Shown here: positions 17,185 through 25,189 of the stretch, piece after piece | How positions within the stretch are numbered: position 1 is the first letter of the stretch | Layout: each line of letters starts with the position of its first letter | Assembly: GCF_008253865.1 (NCBI RefSeq) | Contig: NZ_CP042331.1 | Coordinates: 744,001-808,000, forward strand | From: Bosea sp. F3-2 | GTDB lineage: Bacteria > Pseudomonadota > Alphaproteobacteria > Rhizobiales > Beijerinckiaceae | DNA length: 64,000 nucleotides | Direction of reading: 5' to 3' | The notes under the pieces: model-generated | Told to the model about the DNA's origin: nothing | The model's input: the letters and a program-made list of their open reading frames with translations, nothing else | The model's database searches: none | Position numbers and translations under genes: made by a program

Positions 17185-17300
17185 CTGCTACAGCGCCGGA
17201 CCTGATTCAGGAATTAGGTCCGACGCTGCAGCTCTTTGTTGTCGCATGGTTTTTTGCCGAAAACCGGTATCCACTTTTCGGCTCGATGCTTTAAACGGGA
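17185..17300. repeat. Rhizobiales-type short dispersed repeat with hairpin
   Basis: The sequence contains a hairpin (GCCGGACCT with AGGTCCGAC). It is followed by GCCGAAAACCGGTATCCAC and TTTTCGG, a signature often seen between genes in Hyphomicrobiales. A diverged version is at 18437-18486. Confidence 0.65.
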
Positions 17301-17306
17301 AAGAAG

Positions 17307-17600
17307 ATGCTGAAGCTCTTTGTTCATGGCCTTGGGGCATGGTTCGCCATCGAGGCCGCCTCGGGGCGCTATCCGCGCCCGATAGCGGTGGGGCTGACGA
17401 TGCTGGTGTCGCGGCTTGGTGCTCCCGCGACCCTGCTCGCCGTGGCCGGATACGGGCTCGAACGCCTCAGGGAAGCCGGCGCCTTCGAAAGCAGGCCGGC
17501 GCGACCACGCCAACGCCGTCCGGTACCGGCGATAGCCCGGCGCAGCAGAGCGCGGCCGGTCCGCCGTGCTCGGGACAGTTCGCAACAAACCAAGGCTTGA
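17307..17600 (+). CDS. Hypothetical small protein
   Basis: This 97-residue open frame starts at an ATG preceded by GGGAAAGAAG. The first 55 residues read like a small membrane-associated domain (LFVHGLGAWFAIEAASG, then PIAVGLTMLVSRLGAPATLL), and third codon positions are GC-rich there. The remainder is an Arg/Ala/Pro-rich tail that may be non-coding. I recognise no family. It follows the dispersed repeat at 17185, has no clear operon partner and may be spurious. Confidence 0.45.
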   Translation: MLKLFVHGLGAWFAIEAASGRYPRPIAVGLTMLVSRLGAPATLLAVAGYGLERLREAGAFESRPARPRQRRPVPAIARRSRARPVRRARDSSQQTKA

Positions 17601-17653
17601 TCGCAGATCGCCGATGCCGGCGGGCAGCAGCAGCGTGACGGCCCCGAGCGCCG

Positions 17654-18238
17654 TCAGCTCCGTCCGCCGCGCGCGACGCGTTCGATCTCGGCGCGGACCA
17701 GACGCTCGACCATCGTCGGAAGGTTGTCGTCGAGCCAGGTCTTGAGCATCGGCTTCAGCATGTCCTTGACGAGGTCTTCCAACGTCCGGGCGTTGTTGCT
17801 GAGCACCGTGCTGGCGAGCTGGCCGAAAGCGTTGGTCACGGCGGAGCTGGCCTGATCCGATAGCAGGCTCGCCATATCGACGGCAGGGGCGGACGGCGCG
17901 GCGAAGACCGGAGCGGGTTCGGGCGGAGGCGGCGGCGCGACAGCGGCAACAGCCGGCTGCTCCTCGACAAAGGCGATGTCAGAATCGTCGACCACGCTGG
18001 TCTCGGGTGCCGGTTCAGGTGCAGGCGTCGGAGCCGCGATCAGTGCGGCTTCGGCTCCCAGATCCAGCACGTCATCGTCTATGGCCGCTACCGGGGCCGG
18101 AGCGGGCTCGGGTTCAGGCTCCGGAGCCTCTGCGGCGGCAGCCTCCGCCGGCTTCGCCTCATCGTCCGAAATGATCCGGCGAATGGAGGCGAGAATTTCC
18201 TCCATCGACGGTTCGTTGGGCTTGGCTTGCGCGCTCAT
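17654..18238 (-). CDS. popZ: PopZ-like polar organizing protein (DUF2497)
   Basis: PopZ assembles a condensate at the cell pole that anchors chromosome origins and signalling proteins in alphaproteobacteria. The 194-residue product has the three expected parts. A short conserved N-terminal helix, SMEEILASIRRIISDD (about 11-26), is followed by a long disordered Pro/Glu/Ala-rich spacer (about 30-115). The C-terminal helices used for self-assembly are TLEDLVKDMLKPMLKTWLDD and NLPTMVERLVRAEIERVARG. ATG 18238 gives the family start MSAQAKPNEPS. The gene lies between tolC and valS on the same strand, as in many relatives, but here dps and two plus-strand genes intervene before valS. Confidence 0.92.
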   Translation of the reverse strand: MSAQAKPNEPSMEEILASIRRIISDDEAKPAEAAAAEAPEPEPEPAPAPVAAIDDDVLDLGAEAALIAAPTPAPEPAPETSVVDDSDIAFVEEQPAVAAVAPPPPPEPAPVFAAPSAPAVDMASLLSDQASSAVTNAFGQLASTVLSNNARTLEDLVKDMLKPMLKTWLDDNLPTMVERLVRAEIERVARGGRS

Positions 18239-18436
18239 GAAGGCCTGACCGTTCGACATCGGGCGCGCCGATGGAATCAACGCTGCTCCAAGAGCGGAGT
18301 ATTCCACGACTTATCGGGCAGACAAGGCGAGGACAGGCTCTCCCACAGGAGAAATCGGCGCTGTTGCGCGAATGCGCCGGCCCAGATCGCCGCGCGTCCT
18401 ATCGGACGCGAAGGGGCGATCTATCCTTTCGTTTGA

Positions 18437-18486
18437 GCACCGGATTTCTCCGAAAAGTGGAATCCACTTTTCGATCCGATGCTCCA
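18437..18486. repeat. Rhizobiales-type short dispersed repeat, diverged copy
   Basis: CCGAAAAGTGGAATCCACTTTTCG forms a short self-complementary core flanked by GAGCACCGG and CCGATGCTC. It resembles the element at 17185-17300 and abuts the family E element. Confidence 0.6.
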
Positions 18487-18748
18487 GAGGCTGTTATGAA
18501 CCCTGAGAATGATTTGATGAGGTCAAAACCGCGGAGATGGGAGGAGCATCGCGCCGCCGATACGTCGGTATCGGCAAGCGGTGCGACGCTGCAGCTCTGT
18601 GGTTTTCACCTCACCCATAGTGCGCCGCGCCTTTGCGCGACTGCCGTGTCGTTCTTCGTAGCAAACCGAAAGGTTTGCGTCCTCGAACTCCTGGCAGTCG
18701 CGCAAAATCGCCAGCGTCAAATCGCTCCCAGGGTTCATAACAGCCTCT
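18487..18748. repeat. Long palindromic element, family E, copy 1
   Basis: This is an inverted-repeat element of about 262 bp. The left arm begins GAGGCTGTTATGAACCCTG and the right arm is its complement, ending CAGCCTC. Inner pairs include GTATCGG segments and AAACCGAAAGGTTTGCGTCC. It lies between popZ and the tolC stop. Copy 2 at 46446 is in the opposite orientation and carries different but again mutually complementary outer arms. With the repeat at 18437 it explains most of the 551 bp between tolC and popZ. Confidence 0.88.
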
Positions 18749-18789
18749 AGGCGGCTGGCATCATGGCCAGCCGCAATCATTGGAGAATG

Positions 18790-20184
18790 TCAGCGACCGT
18801 CGGGGGTCTGAGTGCCCCACAACAGACCCTTGACCTGATCGTAGTGCTGGCGGGGGTCGTAGGACACGGCCTTGAGCTTGAGCGTCTCGGAGGAGAGCTT
18901 GCCGATCGCCGAAAGCACCGCATAGGAGGCGACGACACGGTCGCGCTGTGCCGTCACGAGGCTCGAACGCGCGCTGACAAGTTCCTGCTGCGCGTTGAGA
19001 ACGTCGAGGGTGGTGCGCTGGCCGACCTTGGCCTCTTCGCGAACGCCGGCAAGCGCAGTTGACGACGCCTCGACCTGAGCCTGCGCGGCGATGATCTGGG
19101 CCTTGGCGGCTTCCAGCGCGCCCCAGGCGGACACGACCGCCGCGCGAACCGTATCGCGCTGGGTGTCGACATCGATGCGGCGCTGGCCGGCCGTTTCCTT
19201 GGCCTGACGCGTGCGGGCGTAGACTTGGCCACCTTCATAGATCGGGATCGTCAGCGCGCCGACGATGCTCGCCGTCAGGCGATTATCGCCGAAAAGCTGG
19301 CTGTCGTAGCGCTGCTGGACCGTGCCGGTGACGCCAAAGGTCGGATAGAGATCGGCTTCCGTGACCTTGACCTGCAGCTCGGCTGCGTCGACGCCGTGCA
19401 GCGCCGCGATGACCGCGGGATGATTGCCCAGAGCATGGTTCAACGCCAACGGCAGGGATTTCGGCAGGAGACCTTCGACCGGACGAGCGGGCGTGAGCGA
19501 ACGGGGCTCGATGCCGATATTCTGACGAAAGCGCGCCACCGAGGTCTTGAGATTCGATTCGGCGAGAATCGCCTGCGACTGCGCGGACGACAGCCGCGCC
19601 TCGGCCTGCGCGACGTCGGTCCGCGTCACCTCGCCGACCTGAAATCGATCGCGCGTCTGGCGCAGCTGCTCCTCCAGAACCTCGACGTTGTTCCGGTTCA
19701 GGCTGAGAATCGCCGTGTCGCGCAGCACGTTCATATAGGACGTCGCGCCATCGAGCAGGACGTTCTGTTCGGTATTGCGCAGGGTCGCTCGCGCGCCGAG
19801 CACCTGCGATTCGGATTGGCCGACCGAGTTGCGGGTCTTGCCGGCGTCGAAAATGTTCTGGGTGATCGAAACACCAGCGCCGCGCGGCGCGAGTCGTTGA
19901 TTGGTACCGACCTGTCCGGGAACATTGGCGTCGAGGATGCTCGCGCCGATATCGGCCGAAGCCTGGATGCGCGGGCGATATCCGGAAAGAGCCTGCGGAA
20001 CGTTCTCGTCGACGGCGCGGACGGAGGCGCGCTGCGCATTCAGCGTCGGATTACCCGAATAGGCCCGCGCCAGCGCGGCTTCCATCGACTGGGCCGCGGC
20101 CGGCAAAGCCCAGCCGCCTGACATCGCCAAGGCGATGATGGCGGAGAGCCCGAAGCCGGAAATCTTGTCGTATTGTCTTTTCAC
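18790..20184 (-). CDS. tolC: TolC-family outer-membrane channel protein
   Basis: This is an outer-membrane efflux duct that pairs with inner-membrane pumps for type I secretion and drug efflux. The 464-residue product has a signal peptide (about 1-31, cleavage near AAA-QS). Two outer-membrane-efflux repeats follow (about 35-230 and 250-445), rich in long Ala/Gln coiled-coil helices. Typical motifs are NPTLNAQRASVRAVDEN, GVSITQNIFDAGKTRN and VGALTIPIYEGGQVYARTRQ. The GTG at 20184 has GAGG 7 nt upstream. The gene could serve the RND pump at 58984, which has no channel gene of its own, but that is inference. Confidence 0.94.
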   Translation of the reverse strand: MKRQYDKISGFGLSAIIALAMSGGWALPAAAQSMEAALARAYSGNPTLNAQRASVRAVDENVPQALSGYRPRIQASADIGASILDANVPGQVGTNQRLAPRGAGVSITQNIFDAGKTRNSVGQSESQVLGARATLRNTEQNVLLDGATSYMNVLRDTAILSLNRNNVEVLEEQLRQTRDRFQVGEVTRTDVAQAEARLSSAQSQAILAESNLKTSVARFRQNIGIEPRSLTPARPVEGLLPKSLPLALNHALGNHPAVIAALHGVDAAELQVKVTEADLYPTFGVTGTVQQRYDSQLFGDNRLTASIVGALTIPIYEGGQVYARTRQAKETAGQRRIDVDTQRDTVRAAVVSAWGALEAAKAQIIAAQAQVEASSTALAGVREEAKVGQRTTLDVLNAQQELVSARSSLVTAQRDRVVASYAVLSAIGKLSSETLKLKAVSYDPRQHYDQVKGLLWGTQTPDGR

Positions 20185-20357
20185 TGGACGCCTCGTGTGC
20201 GCACTGAAGTCGCGCCCAGGCTACGCCCCAGCCTCGGCATAAGTCTCAATTTCATACTCTGCCCGACGCCGTGAGCCAACGCATGGGCGTCGCCAGGAGC
20301 ATTTCCCTCGGAACCTGCCACAAAAATGCGACACCCTCCTTTCGAAAATGCAAACGC

Positions 20358-20999
20358 TTAGAAGATGAAGGCCTCCGGTCGGCGGAACTCGGACAGAACC
20401 GGAGCCGCAGCGTCGAACACCGGGCGGCCGGCGACGATATCCGCGGATTTTCGATAAAGTTTGACGCGGGCGGAACGCCCTGCCCCCTCGATCACGACCA
20501 GCCGACCCTCGGCTCGCAGCAAGGGGAAAAGCGATTCCGGCTGGGTCTCGCAGGCGCCGCTGACCAGAATCGCATCGAATGATTCTCTGGCGGGCTGCGT
20601 GGCGGCAACCGCGACCTGTTGAGCGCCGGCAGCCCGCAACGCGCCTTCGGCGAGCATGCGCGCCGCCGAGTCGGGCTCCCACAATGTGACCTTGGCACCG
20701 ATATGGGCCATCAGCGCTGCCCCGTAGCCAGAGCCGCCGCCATATTCGAGAGCATCCTCGCCTGCCTCCAGGTCGAGCAGCTGAATCATGCGGACGATGA
20801 CCATCGGCGTCATCAAGGCGCGGCCGGTGCCGGGCAGTGCGATCGGCTGGTCGAGATAGGCGAGATGCGCGAAATTCTCGGGGACGAACACCTCGCGCGG
20901 AACCGTATCGGCCGCAGCCAGCACGGCCCGATCGGTAATGTCATAGGTGCGCAACTGGCAATCGACCATGTTGCGGCGCAGCCCGCTGAAACCTTCCAT
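20358..20999 (-). CDS. Protein-L-isoaspartate O-methyltransferase-family protein
   Basis: This 213-residue SAM-dependent methyltransferase belongs to the PIMT family, which repairs isoaspartyl residues in aged proteins. It starts with RRNMVDCQLRTYDITD, a variant typical of alphaproteobacterial PIMT-like genes next to tolC. VPREVFVPENFAHLAYLDQP (about 37-56) follows, then the SAM-binding DALEYGGGSGYGAALMAHI (about 82-100, where canonical PIMT has a GxGSGY motif), and late strand RLVVIEGAGR. Whether it repairs proteins or does something else is not settled for this subgroup. ATG 20999 fits the family start. It is on the same strand as tolC, 173 bp upstream. Confidence 0.88.
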   Translation of the reverse strand: MEGFSGLRRNMVDCQLRTYDITDRAVLAAADTVPREVFVPENFAHLAYLDQPIALPGTGRALMTPMVIVRMIQLLDLEAGEDALEYGGGSGYGAALMAHIGAKVTLWEPDSAARMLAEGALRAAGAQQVAVAATQPARESFDAILVSGACETQPESLFPLLRAEGRLVVIEGAGRSARVKLYRKSADIVAGRPVFDAAAPVLSEFRRPEAFIF

Positions 21000-21183
21000 A
21001 ACCCTGAACTCTCCGTCCGCGCTGGCGCCCGGCAGGGGCCGGCTGCGAAGAGCCTTCCATCCGGCCGGCTCAGCGCCGTTCACGGCTGCTTTGTGTTCGA
21101 CCCGCGCGCAAAAGGCAAGCGCGCCTTGCATCGCAGCAAGGCAACGAGCTGTCAGGCAGGACCGACGATTTAGGGGAAGAAGC

Positions 21184-21258
21184 TGGCTCCCGGAGCAGGA
21201 TTCGAACCTGCGACCAATCGATTAACAGTCGATTGCTCTACCGCTGAGCTATCCGGGA
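21184..21258 (-). tRNA. tRNA-Asn (anticodon GTT)
   Basis: On the minus strand the 75 nt fold as a tRNA. The acceptor TCCCGGA pairs with TCCGGGA, the D arm is AGCTCAGCGGTAGAGC, the anticodon loop is CTGTTAA with GTT, and the T arm contains GGTTCGAATCC. The 3' CCA is encoded. Confidence 0.97.
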
Positions 21259-21427
21259 ACAACGTGGCGGCGTCATAGCGGGGTGACTCCGGCAGCGCAA
21301 GCCCCTTGCGAGCCAACCAAGCAGATTTGTCATCAGCGCTGTGGACGGTGCGATGCCGGCTTGCGGCGGACTGCGGCTTGTGGTTATTGCGCTTTCGCTG
21401 AAGCGGCCGATGCCGCTTTCGCCGGAA

Positions 21428-21501
21428 GGCCTCGTGGCGGAGTGGTTACGCAGAGGACTGCAAATCCTTGCACCCCGGTTCGATTCCGGGCGAGGCCTCC
21501 A
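21428..21501 (+). tRNA. tRNA-Cys (anticodon GCA)
   Basis: The 74 nt fold as a tRNA. The acceptor GGCCTCG pairs with CGAGGCC, the D arm contains AGTGGTTACGCA, the anticodon loop is CTGCAAA with GCA, and the T arm contains GGTTCGATTCC. It ends TCCA with an encoded CCA and lies 170 bp from the divergent tRNA-Asn. Confidence 0.97.
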
Positions 21502-21582
21502 AAAATCTTCCTTCTTCCTGACACCGATCCGCTTCCTGCCGTGTTTGGGCCGGCGGGGCTTGGCGCGCGCACGATCCTGCCC

Positions 21583-21789
21583 GAACGCGCCCTGCACTGG
21601 TTCAGGAACGATCTGCGGCTGGCGGACAACCACGCCCTTGCCGGCCGGCGGCACCGATTCCAGCGCCAGCGCGATTCGATGCGCTTCCCCGGAGTGCGAA
21701 TCGGCGAGACCTACCCTGCCCCGCTCGTCGATCTCGCCTTTAGGCGTCAGCGCGTGCTCGATGCCTTCGCCACGATCCGCAATCGCTGA
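21583..21789 (+). pseudogene. Collapsed DNA photolyase remnant
   Basis: The frame reads ALHWFRNDLRLADNHAL, the diagnostic N-terminus of DNA photolyase/cryptochrome. Within about 20 codons it passes to GETYPAPLVDLAFRRQRVLD and AFATIRNR, which matches the far C-terminal end of alphaproteobacterial photolyases (GxDYPAPIVDHxxAR...). About 400 internal residues, including the FAD-binding domain, are missing, so this is an internally deleted relic. I see no good start codon directly before it. It lies between tRNA-Cys and the SDR gene and accounts for the apparent 290-bp gap there. Confidence 0.75.
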
Positions 21790-21794
21790 GGAGG

Positions 21795-22577
21795 TCAGCC
21801 GTCCCGGCTGGCGAAGCGGGACATCAGCGCGAAATAAGCCGGATAGGGCAATAACCGCGCTGCCTTCAGCAGCCAGGCGAGGCGGCGCGGAAAGGTGATC
21901 TCGAAGCCGCCGCGCTCGAAGCCATCGACGATTCGCCGGGCGCCCTCCTCGACCGTGAGCAGGAACGGCATCGGGAAGCGCCGGCCCTGCGTCATCGGCG
22001 TGTCGACGAAACCGGGATTGATCAGTTGCAGGCGGATACCGGCCGCCTTGCAATCGAAGCGGAGCGACTCGCACAAATGGATCGCGCCCGCCTTGGCGGC
22101 TCCGTAGGCGGCGGCGCCCGGCAGGCCGCGATAGCCGACGAGCGAGGCGTTGACCGCGATCTGACCGCGCCCACGCGCGACCATGCGCGGCTGCACGGCG
22201 AAGAGGCTCTTCGCGACGCCCAGCAGGTTGACCGCGACGACCTTCTCCACGGTCTCGGCATCGATCGCCCCGCCCTGCCTGGATGCTATGCCGGCATTCA
22301 GGAACGCCAGCGCGATCGGTCCGTGAATGCTCTCGATGGTCTCGGTGATGTCCTGCATCGCCTGCGCATCGGTCACGTCGCCGGCATGGGCGACGATCCG
22401 GCCCGGCAAGCCTTCAGCCTCGCGTGCGACCGCTTCGAGAGCGTCGGTCCTTCGAGCGGTGATCGCGACCGTCCAGCCGCGCCGCGCCAGTTCGCGCGCA
22501 ACCGCGGCTCCAATGCCGGAGCTGGCACCAGTGACCCAGGCGACGCCGTCCTGCGGTTTCATGCGGGGCAAGGCCAT
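21795..22577 (-). CDS. SDR-family NAD(P)-dependent oxidoreductase
   Basis: This 260-residue classical short-chain dehydrogenase has the cofactor motif TGASSGIG (about 16-23), an ARR segment suggesting NADPH, NAGIAS (about 94-99), the catalytic Ser in NASLVGYRG, and the YGAAK catalytic Tyr/Lys pair (about 158-162). The substrate is unknown. ATG 22577 has GGAG 5 nt upstream. SDR genes of this kind are sometimes next to photolyase genes, and the photolyase relic is indeed adjacent (stop codons 5 bp apart, converging). Confidence 0.9.
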   Translation of the reverse strand: MALPRMKPQDGVAWVTGASSGIGAAVARELARRGWTVAITARRTDALEAVAREAEGLPGRIVAHAGDVTDAQAMQDITETIESIHGPIALAFLNAGIASRQGGAIDAETVEKVVAVNLLGVAKSLFAVQPRMVARGRGQIAVNASLVGYRGLPGAAAYGAAKAGAIHLCESLRFDCKAAGIRLQLINPGFVDTPMTQGRRFPMPFLLTVEEGARRIVDGFERGGFEITFPRRLAWLLKAARLLPYPAYFALMSRFASRDG

Positions 22578-22747
22578 GGCTGCTCCGGGTTGGTCGGAAT
22601 TGCCATCTAGGCATCAATTTGTGACGCCGGAAGTCTCGCGGCCCAATTCATCCCCGCTATCCCGTCAATGAGGTGGCACCGGCGCAGCAATCGGTGCAGT
22701 CTGCGCCGCGAAGGCGCCGCAAGCGCGACCAGCGAGACGACGAGATC

Positions 22748-23464
22748 ATGCCGACCGAACTGCTCTTCCGCCAGGATGCCTATCTGAAGGAGACGCCCGC
22801 GACGGTGGAAGCCGTCAACGAGCGCGGCGGCATCATCCTCGACCGCACGATCTTCTATGCGACCGGCGGCGGCCAGCCCGGCGATGTCGGGCACCTGCGT
22901 CGGCCCGATGGCAGTCTCATCGCCATCGGCACCACGATCTACGATCCGGAGGACAAGAGCCGGGTCATCCATGTCCCCGCCGAAGGTCAGTCTTTGCCGG
23001 CGCCGGGCGAGGCCGTGACCGCCGCGCTCGACTGGGAGCGCCGCTTCAAGCGCATGCGCGTGCACACCGCGCTCCATCTGCTCAGCGTCGTGCTGCCCTT
23101 CCCCGTCACCGGCGGCTCGATCGGCGACGGCGACGGGCGGCTCGATTTCGACATCCCGGAAGGCGGGCTCGACAAGGCCGAGGTGACCGAGAAGCTCAAC
23201 GCGCTCGTCGCGCGCAACGCCGATGTGAGCGAGCGCTGGATCACCGATGAGGAGCTCGACGCCAACCCGGGCCTCGTCAAGACGATGTCGGTGAAGCCGC
23301 CGCGCGGTTCCGGCCGCGTCCGGCTCGTCGCCATCGGCGATATCGACCTGCAGCCCTGCGGCGGTACCCATGTCCGCAACACGGCGGAAATCGGCCTCGT
23401 TGCCGTCACCGATATCGAGAAGAAGGGCAAGCAGAACCGGCGCGTGCGCATCACGCTGGCCTGA
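22748..23464 (+). CDS. Alanyl-tRNA editing protein AlaX
   Basis: This free-standing editing enzyme hydrolyses Ser-tRNA(Ala) or Gly-tRNA(Ala). The 238-residue product resembles the AlaRS editing domain without the aminoacylation part. It has FYATGGGQPGDVG (about 36-48), the zinc-binding HxxxH at H106/H110 (HTALH), and CGGTH with C204 and H208. All four metal-site residues are present. ATG 22748 gives the expected MPTELLFRQDAYL start. It is divergent from the SDR gene. Confidence 0.93.
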   Translation: MPTELLFRQDAYLKETPATVEAVNERGGIILDRTIFYATGGGQPGDVGHLRRPDGSLIAIGTTIYDPEDKSRVIHVPAEGQSLPAPGEAVTAALDWERRFKRMRVHTALHLLSVVLPFPVTGGSIGDGDGRLDFDIPEGGLDKAEVTEKLNALVARNADVSERWITDEELDANPGLVKTMSVKPPRGSGRVRLVAIGDIDLQPCGGTHVRNTAEIGLVAVTDIEKKGKQNRRVRITLA

Positions 23465-23487
23465 GATTGGTTTTCGACGGAAGTTCG

Positions 23488-23585
23488 CCGTCATTCCGGA
23501 CAAGCGGCGAAGCCGCGCCGATCCGGAATCCATCGAAGAGCGCAGAGCCCTACGATGGATTCCGGGTCAAGCCCGGAATGACGGT
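23488..23585. repeat. Palindromic intergenic repeat, family B, copy 3
   Basis: Same arms as the copy at 2197. It lies between the AlaX gene and sseA and is the main content of that gap. Confidence 0.88.
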
Positions 23586-23632
23586 GCGGTTCCGGTACTA
23601 ACAAGCCTCGAATATCCCCAAGGACATCGCCT

Positions 23633-24487
23633 ATGGCCCGTGAAGATGTTTTCGTTTCGACTGACTGGCTCGCCGAGCGCCTGAACGCGCCCGACGTCAT
23701 CGTGATCGATGGTTCCTGGTATCTGCCGGCGCATGCCCGTGATCCGCACGCCGAATATGCCGAGCGACGCATCCCCGGCGCGGTGCATTTCGACATCGAT
23801 GCGGTGAAGGACACCGGCTCCGACCTGCCACATATGCTGCCGCGGCCGGAGGCCTTCGCTGCGGCCGTCGGCGCCTTGGGCGTCGGCGACGGCATGCGTA
23901 TCGTCGTCTATGACGGGCTCGGCCTGTTCTCCGCGCCGCGCGTGCGCTGGACCTTCCGGACCTTCGGCGCCAAGGACGTCGTCATCCTCGAAGGTGGCTT
24001 CCCGAAATGGGAGCGCGAGGGCCGGCCGATCGAGCACGGCCCGCCGCGCGCCCGCGCCGCGCGCAGCTTCACTGCCCGGCTCGACCACTCGGCCGTCGCC
24101 AGCGCGGATGATGTCGCCAAGGCGCTTGCCGGTGGAACGCAGGTCGTCGATGCCCGCCCGGCCGACCGCTTCCGTGGGGAAGCACCTGAACCGCGTCCCG
24201 GCGTCCGCTCCGGCCATATGCCCGGCGCGCTCAATGTGCCGGCGACCGCGCTGATCGCCGATGGCGGCCTGAAGGATCCCGCCGCTATCGCCGCCGCCTT
24301 CGCCGAGGCCGGCGCCGACCTCGACAAGCCGCTGATCACGAGCTGCGGTTCCGGCGTTACCGCTGCGATCCTCGCGACCGCGCTGGAGACCATCGGCAAG
24401 CCAGTCCGCGCGCTCTATGACGGCTCCTGGGCCGAGTGGGGCGCCAGCGATCGGCCGATCGCGACAGGGCCGGCGAAGAAGAGCTGA
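23633..24487 (+). CDS. sseA: 3-mercaptopyruvate sulfurtransferase
   Basis: This enzyme transfers sulfane sulfur from 3-mercaptopyruvate to thiol acceptors or cyanide. The 284-residue product has two rhodanese domains. The inactive N-terminal one (about 8-135) contains HFDIDAVKD and VVYDGLG. The catalytic C-terminal one (about 155-280) has VVDARPADRFRGE and HMPGALNVP, and the active-site Cys238 in the loop CGSGVTA, the mercaptopyruvate-type loop rather than the thiosulfate-type CRKGVTA. AAGGAC lies upstream of the ATG. A cupin gene follows 40 nt downstream on the same strand and may be co-transcribed. Confidence 0.95.
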   Translation: MAREDVFVSTDWLAERLNAPDVIVIDGSWYLPAHARDPHAEYAERRIPGAVHFDIDAVKDTGSDLPHMLPRPEAFAAAVGALGVGDGMRIVVYDGLGLFSAPRVRWTFRTFGAKDVVILEGGFPKWEREGRPIEHGPPRARAARSFTARLDHSAVASADDVAKALAGGTQVVDARPADRFRGEAPEPRPGVRSGHMPGALNVPATALIADGGLKDPAAIAAAFAEAGADLDKPLITSCGSGVTAAILATALETIGKPVRALYDGSWAEWGASDRPIATGPAKKS

Positions 24488-24527
24488 GACATTCGCGCCT
24501 GGACAGGGCGAACGCGAGGAGGACGCC

Positions 24528-25046
24528 ATGAGCGATCATTCGCACGACCATGACCATCACCACGAGCACACGCATAACGGCGAGCCGCGCTGGAAGCACG
24601 ACGGCGTGCGCGTGATCTCCGGCGACAAGCTCGATCCCAACACGGCGCAGACGCCGGGCATGTTCCGGCAGGCGGCGATCAACCACGCCCGCGTCGGCGC
24701 GCAGAAGATCTGGGCCGGCACGGTCGCGATCCAGCCCAACGCCAAGACCGGCGTGCACCATCACGGCGAGCTTGAAAGCGTGATCTATGTGGTGAGCGGC
24801 AAGGCGCGGATGCGCTGGGGCGAGCGGCTGGAGTTCGTCGCCGAGGCCGGGCCGGGCGATTTCATCTATGTCCCGCCCTTCGTGCCGCATCAGGAGATCA
24901 ATGCGAGCCCCGACGAGCCGCTGCAATGCGTGCTTGTGCGCTCGGACAACGAGGCGGTGGTGGTCAACATCACCGATGTCGACCCGGTCGAGCAGCCGGA
25001 AGAGGTCTACTGGGTCGACCCGATCCACAAGCACCCGCAGGGGTGA
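24528..25046 (+). CDS. Cupin-domain protein with His-rich N-terminus
   Basis: This 172-residue single-domain cupin begins with the histidine-rich HSHDHDHHHEHTHNG (residues 4-18), likely to bind metal. The cupin barrel carries VGAQKIWAGTVAIQPNAKTG and the first metal motif GVHHHGELESVIYVVSG (about 77-93), then GDFIYVPPFVPHQEIN. It ends in EVYWVDPIHKHPQG. Ligand and reaction are unknown. The start is supported by AGGAGG. It follows sseA by 40 nt. Confidence 0.85.
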   Translation: MSDHSHDHDHHHEHTHNGEPRWKHDGVRVISGDKLDPNTAQTPGMFRQAAINHARVGAQKIWAGTVAIQPNAKTGVHHHGELESVIYVVSGKARMRWGERLEFVAEAGPGDFIYVPPFVPHQEINASPDEPLQCVLVRSDNEAVVVNITDVDPVEQPEEVYWVDPIHKHPQG

Positions 25047-25060
25047 ACCAGAGGGTTCCC

Positions 25061-25180
25061 ATCGAACCACGCCGTCATTCCGGACAAGCGGCGAAGCCGC
25101 GCCGATCCGGAATCCATCGAAGGGTGCCAACGCTCTACGATGGATTCCGGGTCAAGCCCGGAATGACGGCGTGGTTCGAT
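25061..25180. repeat. Palindromic intergenic repeat, family B, copy 4
   Basis: This is the longest-armed copy: ATCGAACCACGCCGTCATTC on the left is exactly complementary to GAATGACGGCGTGGTTCGAT on the right. It lies between the converging cupin and trmO genes and could terminate both. Confidence 0.9.
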
Positions 25181-25189
25181 TGTTAAGCT

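Noticed and set aside
21341..21898. Plus-strand open frame across tRNA-Cys and the SDR gene
   Set aside because: It reads through a tRNA and antisense to the SDR; not a gene. Only the photolyase-like segment in a different frame is meaningful.
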